DNA of 64,000 nt from Falsiroseomonas sp050563525 (lineage in GTDB: Bacteria > Pseudomonadota > Alphaproteobacteria > Acetobacterales > Acetobacteraceae): contig NZ_JBNXUN010000005.1 of assembly GCF_050563525.1 (NCBI RefSeq), positions 62,001-126,000 on the forward strand, read 5' to 3'. The notes below the pieces were generated by a model, which saw only the letters and a program-made list of their open reading frames with translations, ran no database searches and was not told the origin of the DNA. Position numbers and translations under genes: made by a program. Positions 41,773 through 49,497 of this stretch are shown here, piece after piece. Each line of letters opens with the position of its first letter. Positions within the stretch are counted from its first letter, which is position 1.

Positions 41773-42588
41773 TCAACCTGATGGCGAGGCGGCCGATGAG
41801 GGACCGACCGGTGGCGGTGGAGGCAGAGCTGCCTCCGCCACCGGCGCCAGACCGATGCGCCCCAAACCCGGCAGCTTCAGGGCAGGCCGGCGCACATCCA
41901 CGCCAGCGACGGCCCCGAGGATATTGACCTCCAGGCCTTCGACCCAGCCCACGGCCAGCCCGGCATAGCCGCCCAGGCTCAGGCGCACCCCCGTCTCCGT
42001 CAGCCGCAGCCAGCGACCATCATGGGGAAAATCCTTGCCGATGGCGTTGGGCGGCAGCACAGCGTTGATCTCCGGCACCGCATCCATCACCGCGGCGACG
42101 AAGGTGTTGGAGTTCGGGCCGGGCCAAACCCGGTAGTCGCCACGGTTGCGCCATTCATAGGCTTCGATCGCGGCCTGCATACGCGGGATCATCGCTGCCG
42201 CCTCCGCCCCATCGGCGGCAAACACCACCTGCGGCGCGCGGCCGAACCAGCGGCCATCGGCCTCGAAGCCGTTCAGGCGGATCGGGTCTCCCCAGGCGGT
42301 GTAGTCGTAGCGGGTGTAGGCACTCGCGCCCTCCGGCTTGAACACAACCCAACTATGGACGGCGAAGATGCCGCGCCAGCGCACGGTGGGGGCGGCGAAG
42401 ACGCGCACTACGGCGCCCGGGTTCTGCGCCGCCGGCGGCAGCAGGCCGGCACTGCCACGATCCGCGGTCCACCAGCCGGGGCCGATGCCGTCGCGTTGAT
42501 AAAGCGCCGCGGAGATTCCGAGCGGCAGCAGGAAGAACAGCGCGAACAGCGCCAGGGCAGTTTTCAGCAAGGACATGATGAGCCGCAT
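41773..42588 (-). CDS. DUF3750-family protein
   Basis: 271 residues from the ATG at 42588 (or 267 from 42576). One N-terminal membrane helix (LLKTALALFALFFLLPLGISA) anchors a periplasmic domain with the DUF3750 core: VRVFAAPTVRWRGIFAVHSWVVFKP, YTRYDYTAWG, and YRVWPGPNSNTFVAAV. That core resembles a transpeptidase/NlpC-like pocket with conserved His (AVHSW) and Asn (PNSNT), but no activity is established. The C-terminus is Pro-rich. The start is divergent from the SDR gene at 42676 with 87 bp between. Confidence 0.82.
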   Translation of the reverse strand: MRLIMSLLKTALALFALFFLLPLGISAALYQRDGIGPGWWTADRGSAGLLPPAAQNPGAVVRVFAAPTVRWRGIFAVHSWVVFKPEGASAYTRYDYTAWGDPIRLNGFEADGRWFGRAPQVVFAADGAEAAAMIPRMQAAIEAYEWRNRGDYRVWPGPNSNTFVAAVMDAVPEINAVLPPNAIGKDFPHDGRWLRLTETGVRLSLGGYAGLAVGWVEGLEVNILGAVAGVDVRRPALKLPGLGRIGLAPVAEAALPPPPPVGPSSAASPSG

Positions 42589-42675
42589 GTTTGGTCCCGC
42601 CCGCGGAAGCGCAACCAGTTGACACTTCGCCCGCCGCGCGGCCTCTGGCGCGTGGGACGGAGCGGGACGCAGGGC

Positions 42676-43464
42676 ATGGAACTCGGCCTCAAGGGCAGGA
42701 CGGCGCTGGTCACCGGGGCCTCGCTTGGCATCGGCCTCGCCATCGCGCGGGAACTGGCAGCGGAAGGCGTGGCGGTGGCGATGGTCGCCCGCGACGCGGA
42801 GCGCCTGGCCAAGGCCGCCGCCGCCATCGCGGCCGAAACCGGCGGCCGCACCGTGCCGGTCGCCGCGGACCTGGTCGATGCGGCGCAGCTCGACTCCGCG
42901 GTGGCGCAGGCGGAAGCGGCGCTCGGGCGAATCGACATCCTGGTGAACAATGCCGGCGCCACGCCCATGGGCCGCATCGCGGAGTCGGACGACGCGACCT
43001 GGCGCAAGTCGCTGGACCTGAAGCTGATGGGCTACATGCGCTGCGCCCGGCTGCTGGTGCCGGGGATGCGGGCACGGCGCTGGGGGCGGGTGGTGAACAT
43101 CATCGGCCGGTCCGGCCATCAGCCGCGCGCCACCTACATCGTGGGATCCAGCGTGAATGCCGCGCTGCTCAGCTTCACCCATGCGCTGGCGCAGGATTGC
43201 GCGCCGGACAACGTGCTGGTGGTCGGCGTCAATCCCGGCCCGATCGCGACGCCGCGCTGGGATGCGCTGGTGGCGCAGGGTGCGGCCGGCAGCGGCCGTG
43301 ACCCGGATGCGGAGAATGCCGCGGCCATCGGCTCAGTCGCCCTCGGCCGCCTCGGCACGGTGGAGGAGGTGTCGGGCCTGGTCGCCTTCCTGTGTTCCGA
43401 CCGCGCCGGCTTCATCACCGGCACCAACATCGACATCGACGGCGGCGGCACCCGCTGCATCTGA
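42676..43464 (+). CDS. SDR-family oxidoreductase lacking the catalytic Lys
   Basis: 262 residues from the ATG at 42676; the open frame extends far upstream but over the divergent gene. TGASLGIGLAIA (cofactor loop) and NNAG are intact, and the end ITGTNIDIDGGG is normal for SDRs. The active site departs from YxxxK: it reads TYIVGSSVNAALLSF, so Tyr154 is kept but the Lys position is Ser158. Related SDR subfamilies with GSxxNAAL do exist. The substrate is unknown. It is followed after 14 bp by an alpha/beta-hydrolase whose nucleophile is also missing. Confidence 0.83.
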   Translation: MELGLKGRTALVTGASLGIGLAIARELAAEGVAVAMVARDAERLAKAAAAIAAETGGRTVPVAADLVDAAQLDSAVAQAEAALGRIDILVNNAGATPMGRIAESDDATWRKSLDLKLMGYMRCARLLVPGMRARRWGRVVNIIGRSGHQPRATYIVGSSVNAALLSFTHALAQDCAPDNVLVVGVNPGPIATPRWDALVAQGAAGSGRDPDAENAAAIGSVALGRLGTVEEVSGLVAFLCSDRAGFITGTNIDIDGGGTRCI

Positions 43465-43478
43465 GGGGTTCTTTCCGC

Positions 43479-44279
43479 ATGCCCGAATTCGAGGTTTCCC
43501 CCGGCGTCACCCTGTCTTATGCCGTGGATGATTTCACCGACCCCTGGGTTCCGGCGCCCACCGTGCTGCTACTGCACGGCCTGGCCGAAAGCCGGGAGGC
43601 ATTTCGCGCCTTCGTCCCGGCGCTGGCTCGGCACGCGCGGGTGGTGCGGCTGGACCTTCGCGGCTACGGCGGCTCCACCCCCATGCCGGCGGACCACCCC
43701 TGGCGCTTCGACGAACTCGTGTCGGACGTGGTGGCGCTGATCCGGCACCTCGGAGTCGCGCGCCTGCATCTCGTCGGCGGCAAGATCGGCGGCACCATCG
43801 CGCTGGCGCTGGCGGCGCGGCACCCGGACCTGGTGGCGAAGCTCGCGGTGCTCGGCGGCCCGGCCTCGCTGACCAACATGGCCGGGCGCACGCCGGGCTG
43901 GCGGGCGCAGATCGCGGCGGAGGGGGTGCCGGCCTGGGTCGCCGCCTCCAACGCCGGCCGCATGGGCAGCCGCATGTCGCCGGAGGCGCTGGATTGGTGG
44001 ACGCGGATGATGGGCCGCACCGCCGCCTCCACCCTGGACGGGTTTCTGCGCATGGTGCCGTCCGTGGATGTGACGGCGGAGGTCGGGCGCATCCAGGCGC
44101 CGACGCTGGTGGTGACCACGACGGGCAGCGGCCTGGGGTCCGTGGCGGAGGTGCGGGCGTGGCAGGAACGCATCGCCGGTTCGCGCCTCGTGGTCGTGGA
44201 CAACGACAGCTACCACGTCGCCGCCTCGGACCCGGACGAGACGGCGGCGCTGGTGCGGGACTTCTTGTTCGGCGCCTGA
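43479..44279 (+). CDS. Alpha/beta-hydrolase-fold protein lacking the nucleophilic Ser
   Basis: 266 residues from the ATG at 43479. LLLHGLAESREAFRAF is the oxyanion segment and RLDLRGYGGS the usual strand 4 loop. The nucleophile elbow reads LVGGKIGGTIAL: in G-x-Nu-x-G the nucleophile is Lys102. A late His (DSYHVAASDPDE) is retained. A Ser-dependent hydrolysis is therefore unlikely; a lyase, cofactor-free or binding role is possible. It is downstream of the atypical SDR in what looks like a two-gene operon. Confidence 0.82.
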   Translation: MPEFEVSPGVTLSYAVDDFTDPWVPAPTVLLLHGLAESREAFRAFVPALARHARVVRLDLRGYGGSTPMPADHPWRFDELVSDVVALIRHLGVARLHLVGGKIGGTIALALAARHPDLVAKLAVLGGPASLTNMAGRTPGWRAQIAAEGVPAWVAASNAGRMGSRMSPEALDWWTRMMGRTAASTLDGFLRMVPSVDVTAEVGRIQAPTLVVTTTGSGLGSVAEVRAWQERIAGSRLVVVDNDSYHVAASDPDETAALVRDFLFGA

Positions 44280-44379
44280 GATCTGCGCGGCGGGGGCGGG
44301 GCGGCGCGCATTCGACCCGAACCGGACTGTCGCAACACTCCGACGGCCGGAAGGGAGGTGCCGTCTCGCGCCGAAATGT

Positions 44380-44405
44380 CTGAGCCTCGGAGCGGCTCGG
44401 CTCAG
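44380..44405 (+). terminator. Possible hairpin after the hydrolase gene
   Basis: A 7-bp stem CTGAGCC (44380-44386) and GGCTCAG (44399-44405) with a 12-base loop that can fold further, followed by GTTTGCATTC. Weak. The rest of the 256 bp between 44279 and 44536 shows nothing else I can name. Confidence 0.35.
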
Positions 44406-44535
44406 GTTTGCATTCTCCTCGATGCGCGGACCGGATACCGTCCATCATCCGGAGATGGCGGTGCCCGGCCACAAGAGGCGCACGGATCAAGGCCGCTCCG
44501 GATGGAAGCCTGAACGAGAATGGGAGGGACCGGCT

Positions 44536-45810
44536 TTGCAACGACATTCATGTTTCGCGCTGCCCGGCGTACTTCTCGCCGCAGCCGCGCTCGCCTCGCC
44601 CATCCCCGCGCTCGCCCAGGGCGGGCCGAACCTAACAAGCACGACCATCGTGCAGGGACGGGAATTCGTTTGGGACATGGCCTTCCTGCCGGACGGCACG
44701 ATGTTCTTCACCGAGAAGTGCCGAGGCCTCTCGGTGCGCCTGCCTTCGGGCACCACCCACGCGCTGCTCGGCATCGGGGGGTCGCAAGGCTACCCCGATA
44801 CGGCAGCCGACCTGTTCTGCGACGGCCAGGCCGGGCTGAGCGGCGTGGCGGTCGACCCGGAGTTCGCGCAGAACCGCTTCATCTACATCTACTCGGCGTC
44901 TCGTATGACGGCGCCGGGCACCAACCGCGTGCTGCGGCTCAGCGTGAATGCCGACCTGACACGCGTCGCCGACCGCACCGACATCGTCACCGACATCCAG
45001 TACAAGCCGCGGCCCTCCGACCACCCGTTCGGCGATTCGGGCGCGCATAATGGTGGGCGGCTCCGCTTCGGGCCTGCGGACGGCTTCCTCTACGTGACGA
45101 CCGGCGATACCCATAACGGGCCCGTGCCACAGAGCCCGACGCTGATCGGCGGCAAGGTGCTCCGGATCGATCGCGACGGGCGGCCCGCCCCGGGCAACAA
45201 CGCGCCGGCGGGCTTCGATCCGCGCATCTTCACCTATGGGCACCGCAACCCGCAGGGCATCTGCTTCCGCCCGTCCGACAACCGTCCCTTCGCAGCCGAG
45301 CATGGCCCCTGGCACAGCGACGAGGTGACCGCTCTGGCGCCCGGCGGCAATGCCGGGTGGGATCCGCGCGCCAACGTCAACGGACGCGGCGACTGCCCCG
45401 ATGGCTATTGCGGCTACAGCCCAAACCAGATGGGCGCAATGCCGAACGCAGAGCGCGCGGCCTTCATGCCGATGACCGACCTGCGCGCCTATCCGAACGC
45501 GATGCGGCCGGCCTGGGTCAATGACGGCATGTCGCAGGGCATGTCCTCCTGCACCTTCCTCAACGGGGCGCGGTGGGGCGCCTGGAACGGGCGGATGGCG
45601 GTGACCTATCTCGGCATCGGCATCCACGGGACGCCGGTGGGCAACCGCGTCGACATTCTCGACATCGCCGAGGACGGCCTTTCCTCGAACCGGACGAGCA
45701 TCCCGCTGCCGATGCCGGCCACCCGCTTCCGTTCGGCGGTGCAGGGGCCGGACGGCCACCTGTATCTCGGTACGGACACGGGCGAGATCTTCCGTCTGAG
45801 CCCGAACTGA
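44536..45810 (+). CDS. PQQ-type soluble sugar dehydrogenase-like protein (glucose/sorbosone dehydrogenase family)
   Basis: 424 residues if started at the TTG at 44536, which has GGGAGGG about 9 bases upstream and opens directly on a signal peptide ending ALAQ; an in-frame ATG at 44422 would put 38 hydrophilic residues before it. Six-bladed propeller motifs of the GSDH family are present: REFVWDMAFLPDGTMFFTEK, GLSGVAVDPEFAQNRFIYIY, SGAHNGGRLRFGPADGFLYV, GGKVLRIDRDG, GHRNPQGI and AEHGPW. His and Arg in these motifs hold PQQ in known members. Periplasmic oxidation of an aldose or similar sugar, with electrons to the cytochrome c encoded next, is likely. Confidence 0.85.
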   Translation: MQRHSCFALPGVLLAAAALASPIPALAQGGPNLTSTTIVQGREFVWDMAFLPDGTMFFTEKCRGLSVRLPSGTTHALLGIGGSQGYPDTAADLFCDGQAGLSGVAVDPEFAQNRFIYIYSASRMTAPGTNRVLRLSVNADLTRVADRTDIVTDIQYKPRPSDHPFGDSGAHNGGRLRFGPADGFLYVTTGDTHNGPVPQSPTLIGGKVLRIDRDGRPAPGNNAPAGFDPRIFTYGHRNPQGICFRPSDNRPFAAEHGPWHSDEVTALAPGGNAGWDPRANVNGRGDCPDGYCGYSPNQMGAMPNAERAAFMPMTDLRAYPNAMRPAWVNDGMSQGMSSCTFLNGARWGAWNGRMAVTYLGIGIHGTPVGNRVDILDIAEDGLSSNRTSIPLPMPATRFRSAVQGPDGHLYLGTDTGEIFRLSPN

Positions 45811-45824
45811 ACCGTGACGGCGGC

Positions 45825-45859
45825 CGGCCGCAGGGTCCGCAAGGCGCCCCCTGCGGCCG
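45825..45859 (+). terminator. Long hairpin between dehydrogenase and cytochrome c genes
   Basis: An 11-bp stem (CGGCCGCAGGG at 45825-45835 with CCCTGCGGCCG at 45849-45859, 13-base loop) 15 bp after the dehydrogenase stop. No T run follows, so it may stabilise or attenuate the message and not end it. The remaining bases up to 46017 show nothing recognisable. Confidence 0.4.
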
Positions 45860-46016
45860 TCCAGCCTTCCATCCTGTCCGAGGCTCGTTTTGCGTATGTC
45901 GGCGCGGCTTGCCTGGGCGTGCAGCCGCGACCAGCCCTGCCCGCCGGCCTCGGCCCGAGGTCGTTCGCCCGATACCACTGTTCCGCTGCAATGCCGTCCG
46001 GCCTGGACGCCACAGC

Positions 46017-46343
46017 ATGAAGGCCCTTCCGATGATCAAGTCCTACCGGCTCGCCCTTGTTCTCGGCGCCGTCGTCATGTCGTCGCCGGCAGTGGCAAGC
46101 GCCGATCTGGCGCGAAGCAAGAACTGCATAGCCTGCCATCACGCCGAACGACGGATGATTGGCCCCGCCTACACCCTGATCGCCGCCCGGTATGCCAATG
46201 ACAGCGCCGCGGTCGGGGCGCTGGCCGAACGGGTCATCACCGGCGGCAGCGGAAACTGGGGGCAGATGCCGATGCCGCCGCAATCATCTCTCTCGCGGGA
46301 GGAAGCCGAAACACTGGTCAGGTGGATCCTGTCGCACCGGTAG
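46017..46343 (+). CDS. Small class I cytochrome c
   Basis: 108 residues, ATG at 46017 (a second ATG five codons later is possible). Signal peptide to about VASA, then haem motif CIACH and, toward the end, GQMPMPPQ with the axial Met and a C-terminal helix EEAETLVRWILSH. This is the c551/c552 plan, about 80 residues when mature. It lies downstream of the PQQ-type dehydrogenase on the same strand, so it may be its periplasmic electron acceptor. Confidence 0.9.
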   Translation: MKALPMIKSYRLALVLGAVVMSSPAVASADLARSKNCIACHHAERRMIGPAYTLIAARYANDSAAVGALAERVITGGSGNWGQMPMPPQSSLSREEAETLVRWILSHR

Positions 46344-46400
46344 CGTCGCCGCTGGCGATAGGGACAGGTGGCTCCGAACTGCATGACCGCTCCCGGCGCG

Positions 46401-47099
46401 TCATCGACGTTTCGCCCCACCTCCCTCGGCACCTCGTCGCCCCCAGCGCCGCAGCCCCGATATCACCAGCAGCGGCACCGCCGCCGCCGCCCAATCCACC
46501 GCTGCCCCACGCGCCAGCACTGGCACGCTGGCCAGCGCCGCCAGGGCCACGGCGACGGGCAGGCCGGCGAGCAAACCGCCCGCCGGGGCGAAGCGCGCCA
46601 CCAGGCTCGCCACCAGCAGCACCGCGCCCAGCAATGGCCCTGGCCCCGGCAGCCCAGCCAGCACCAGCCCGACCAGCAGCGCCGCCGCCGCCAGCACCGG
46701 CGCCCAGCCGGCGCCGCGCAGCGCGAGCAGCGCATAAAGCGCCACCGCCCCCAGCACCGGCGCCGCCTGGATCAGGTCAGACAGGGTGCGCGGTGCCCCG
46801 GCCATCCACCACCCCGCGCCCAGCGCGCCCGCCACGGCCATCGCGGTTCCTGGCGCGCGCCGCCAGCCCAGCCCCAGCGCCGTCCAGGCCAGCAACGCCA
46901 GCGCCAGCAGCGGCAGCCGTTCCGGCAATTGCCGGGGCGAGGCCGGCAGCGACCCGAACACCCACCACCAGCCCACCAGCACCCCGGCCCCGGCCACCAG
47001 CCCGCCGAGCCACGCCCAGCGCCGCGCCGCCAGCAGAACCGCCAGCGCCGCCAGCATCGCGACGGCCACCGCAGGCCAGGCGTGGATCAGGGTTCGCAT
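46401..47099 (-). CDS. Hypothetical multi-pass membrane protein
   Basis: 232 residues with about eight or nine hydrophobic helices rich in Ala, Gly, Leu and Trp (for example VAVAMLAALAVLLAARRWAWL and LLALALLAWTALGLGW), and an Arg/Gly-rich cytoplasmic tail. I recognise no family or catalytic residues. It is divergent from the cytochrome b561 gene with 78 bp between starts. High Ala/Leu content also arises by chance in GC-rich DNA, so the call is less secure than its neighbours, but the long run of helices and clean start support it. Confidence 0.6.
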   Translation of the reverse strand: MRTLIHAWPAVAVAMLAALAVLLAARRWAWLGGLVAGAGVLVGWWWVFGSLPASPRQLPERLPLLALALLAWTALGLGWRRAPGTAMAVAGALGAGWWMAGAPRTLSDLIQAAPVLGAVALYALLALRGAGWAPVLAAAALLVGLVLAGLPGPGPLLGAVLLVASLVARFAPAGGLLAGLPVAVALAALASVPVLARGAAVDWAAAAVPLLVISGLRRWGRRGAEGGGAKRR

Positions 47100-47177
47100 G
47101 GACTCGTCACCTTACGAAACTTGCCGCACGCCGGCGGCACGGCCTAATCGGGCTCGTTGCAGGCATGGGACTCCAGG

Positions 47178-47864
47178 ATGGCGCGCGAGACCACAACCGA
47201 GCCGGGAACCCGTCGCCTGAAGGTCTGGGACCCCTGGATCCGCCTGGTGCACTGGGCCATCGTGATCCTGATCCCACTGTCCTACTGGTCCGCCGTCACG
47301 CATCGCTTCGATATCCACATGCTGTCCGGCTACACCATGCTGACGCTGCTGCTGTTCCGCATCGCTTGGGGCCTGGTCGGCAGCCAGACCGCGCGCTTCG
47401 GCCAGTTCCTGAAATCCCCCATCGAGGCCCTGCGCCATTTCGGCCATCTCCGCCGCCGCCAGGCGGCGGTCGAGATCGGCCACAACGCCGCCGGCGGCTG
47501 GATGGTGCTGGTGATGCTGCTGCTGCTGCTGGCGCAGGCGACCACCGGCCTGTTCGCCGATGACGAGATCTTCAGCCGCGGCCCCCTGGCGCGGGAGGTC
47601 GAGACCGCGACCAGCGCGCTCGCCACCTCCATCCACCTGCGGGTGTTCTGGTTCATCGTGGCGGCGGCGGTGCTGCACATCGTGGCGATCCTGGCCTACC
47701 GCGTGCTGCGCGGGCAGAACCTGGTCGGCCCGATGATCACCGGGGCACTGCGCCTGCCGGTGGTCTACCGCGGCCCGCAGCCGCGCATGGGCAGCAACCT
47801 GCTGGCCGTGGCGCTGCTGGCCGCGGCCGCCGGCGCGGTGTGGGGCATCAGCCGCTACGGCTGA
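47178..47864 (+). CDS. Cytochrome b561-family membrane protein
   Basis: 228 residues from the ATG at 47178. Family features: KVWDPWIRLVHWAIV (first haem His in LVHW), DIHMLSGYTMLTLLLFRIAWGL, a central helix WMVLVMLLLLLAQATTGLF, and IHLRVFWFIVAAAVLHIVAILAYRVLRGQN with two further His residues. Four helices hold two b haems. It would pass electrons between the membrane pool and periplasmic c-type cytochromes such as the c-prime protein encoded convergently 15 bp downstream. Confidence 0.92.
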   Translation: MARETTTEPGTRRLKVWDPWIRLVHWAIVILIPLSYWSAVTHRFDIHMLSGYTMLTLLLFRIAWGLVGSQTARFGQFLKSPIEALRHFGHLRRRQAAVEIGHNAAGGWMVLVMLLLLLAQATTGLFADDEIFSRGPLAREVETATSALATSIHLRVFWFIVAAAVLHIVAILAYRVLRGQNLVGPMITGALRLPVVYRGPQPRMGSNLLAVALLAAAAGAVWGISRYG

Positions 47865-47879
47865 CGCCCCCGGTCTGGG

Positions 47880-48335
47880 TCAGCGCGCGCGGTACTGCTG
47901 GTGGCAGGCGCCGCAGGTGCCGCCGGTGCTGCGCAGCAGGTCCGGCGAGATGCTGCCGGCCGCCGCCGCCGTCCGCAGCGTGGCAAAGGCCGTCTGCATG
48001 TTGTTGGCGCGGGTCTGGAAATCCGCCCGGTTCGCATCGATGGCGGCCAGCGCCCGGGTCTGTCCCGGATTCGTGCCCTGGGCCTGCGGCGGGGTGAGGG
48101 ACGGGGCCGGCACCAGGTTCGGCAGCGTGGACATGAAGGCCGACATCGCCTCGATCCGTGGCACCAGCGCCCGTGTGTCGCCGCCGGAGCGAACGGTATT
48201 CGCGACCGCCTCCATGGTCTGCCCAAGCCCGCCGAGCCCGGCGCGGCGCTCCGCGATCATGTCGCCCTGCGCCCCGGCGGGGCCGCCCGCCGCCAATGCC
48301 ACCAGCACCCCCGCCGCCATCACCGCATAACGCAT
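47880..48335 (-). CDS. Class II cytochrome c (cytochrome c-prime)
   Basis: 151 residues with a signal peptide (MRYAVMAAGVLVALAAGGPAGAQ) and a four-helix plan ending in the C-terminal haem motif CGACH (TGGTCGACHQQYRAR), diagnostic of class II cytochromes c. Such proteins bind NO or act as small electron carriers. It converges on the b561 gene; b561/c-prime pairs are common in proteobacteria. Confidence 0.92.
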   Translation of the reverse strand: MRYAVMAAGVLVALAAGGPAGAQGDMIAERRAGLGGLGQTMEAVANTVRSGGDTRALVPRIEAMSAFMSTLPNLVPAPSLTPPQAQGTNPGQTRALAAIDANRADFQTRANNMQTAFATLRTAAAAGSISPDLLRSTGGTCGACHQQYRAR

Positions 48336-48495
48336 TCCAGATACCTTCCCTGTCGATCCGGGAAGGTTGGCAGCAAGGCGCCATCACCGCAACGAGGCTC
48401 TCCGCCCCGTTGCAATCGGCAATAAGCCCGGCGCCACCCTTGCAAGCCCGCCGGTGAAGCGGGAGGCTGGGCGGAACGAACGGAGGAACGAAAAG

Positions 48496-49497
48496 ATGTT
48501 GCGACGCAGCCTGCTCGGCCTTGGCCTGGCCGCCACCCTGGCGCTTCCGACCCTGGTTTCTCCCGCGTTGGCCTTCCCCGACCGCACCATCAACCTCGCC
48601 GTCGGCTTCGCCCCCGGCGGCTCCACCGACATCACCTCCCGCCTCCTCGCCGACCGGCTCGGCCCGGCGCTGGGCGCCGAGGGCCGCGTAGTGGTGGAGA
48701 ATCGCGCCGGCGCCTCCGGCATGATCGCCAGCGACTGGCTGCGCCGGCAAAATCCGGACGGCCATGTGCTGATGCTGGTCGAGGCGTCGTCCCACGCTTT
48801 GGCCCCCAACGCGCTGGTCGGCGGCACGCGCTACGACCCGCTGGCGGACTACACCCACATCGCCGTGGTCGGCACCGGCCCGATGATCGTCGTCGCCCAG
48901 CCCGGCTTCCCGGCCCGCACGCCGCAGGCGATGGTCGCGCGGATGCGCGAAGGCGGGCAGGAAACATTGCCCTTCGCCTCCTCCGGCGTCGCCTCCATGC
49001 CGCATCTCTCGGCGGAGATGTTCGCCTCGGTCATGGGGCAGGGCGGCCGCTTCGCGCATGTGCCCTACCGCTCCGGCGGGCTGATGGTCGAAAGCATCGC
49101 CAAGGCGGAGACCCAGTGGGGCGTGGCCGTGCTGGCCTCCGCCGCGGCGCAGGTCCGCGATGGCCGGGTGCTGGGCGTGGCGGTGACGGGGCTGGAGCGC
49201 TTTCCTTCCTTCCCCGACATCCCCACCCTGAACGAGACGGCGCTGCCGGGTTTCGACCTGGAGAACTGGTTCGCCGTCATCGGCCCGCGCGGCATGCCGG
49301 ATGCCGTGGTGGCCCGCCTGAACCAGGCGATCCGCGATGCGCTGGTGCAGCCGACCCTGCGGGAGCGCCTGCTGCTGGCCGGCGTCGCGCCCTGGACCCG
49401 GCCCAACACGCCGGCCGATGCCGCCGCCTTCTTCCGCAGCGAGATGGCGAAGTTCCGCGACGTGGTCGCGCGCACCGGGGTGAAGCTGGAACAGTGA
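48496..49497 (+). CDS. Bug/TctC-family tripartite tricarboxylate receptor (periplasmic)
   Basis: 333 residues from the ATG at 48496, with GGAGG about 10 bases upstream and a signal peptide MLRRSLLGLGLAATLALPTLVSPALA. Family motifs: INLAVGFAPGGSTDITSRL, VVVENRAGASGMIA, HVPYRSGGLMVES and IGPRGMP. Unlike the other receptors here, the first loop reads VGFAPGG instead of VPYxxGG, hinting at a different ligand. Its stop overlaps the start of a GMC oxidoreductase (GTGA), so the receptor and enzymes probably serve one substrate. Confidence 0.88.
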   Translation: MLRRSLLGLGLAATLALPTLVSPALAFPDRTINLAVGFAPGGSTDITSRLLADRLGPALGAEGRVVVENRAGASGMIASDWLRRQNPDGHVLMLVEASSHALAPNALVGGTRYDPLADYTHIAVVGTGPMIVVAQPGFPARTPQAMVARMREGGQETLPFASSGVASMPHLSAEMFASVMGQGGRFAHVPYRSGGLMVESIAKAETQWGVAVLASAAAQVRDGRVLGVAVTGLERFPSFPDIPTLNETALPGFDLENWFAVIGPRGMPDAVVARLNQAIRDALVQPTLRERLLLAGVAPWTRPNTPADAAAFFRSEMAKFRDVVARTGVKLEQ

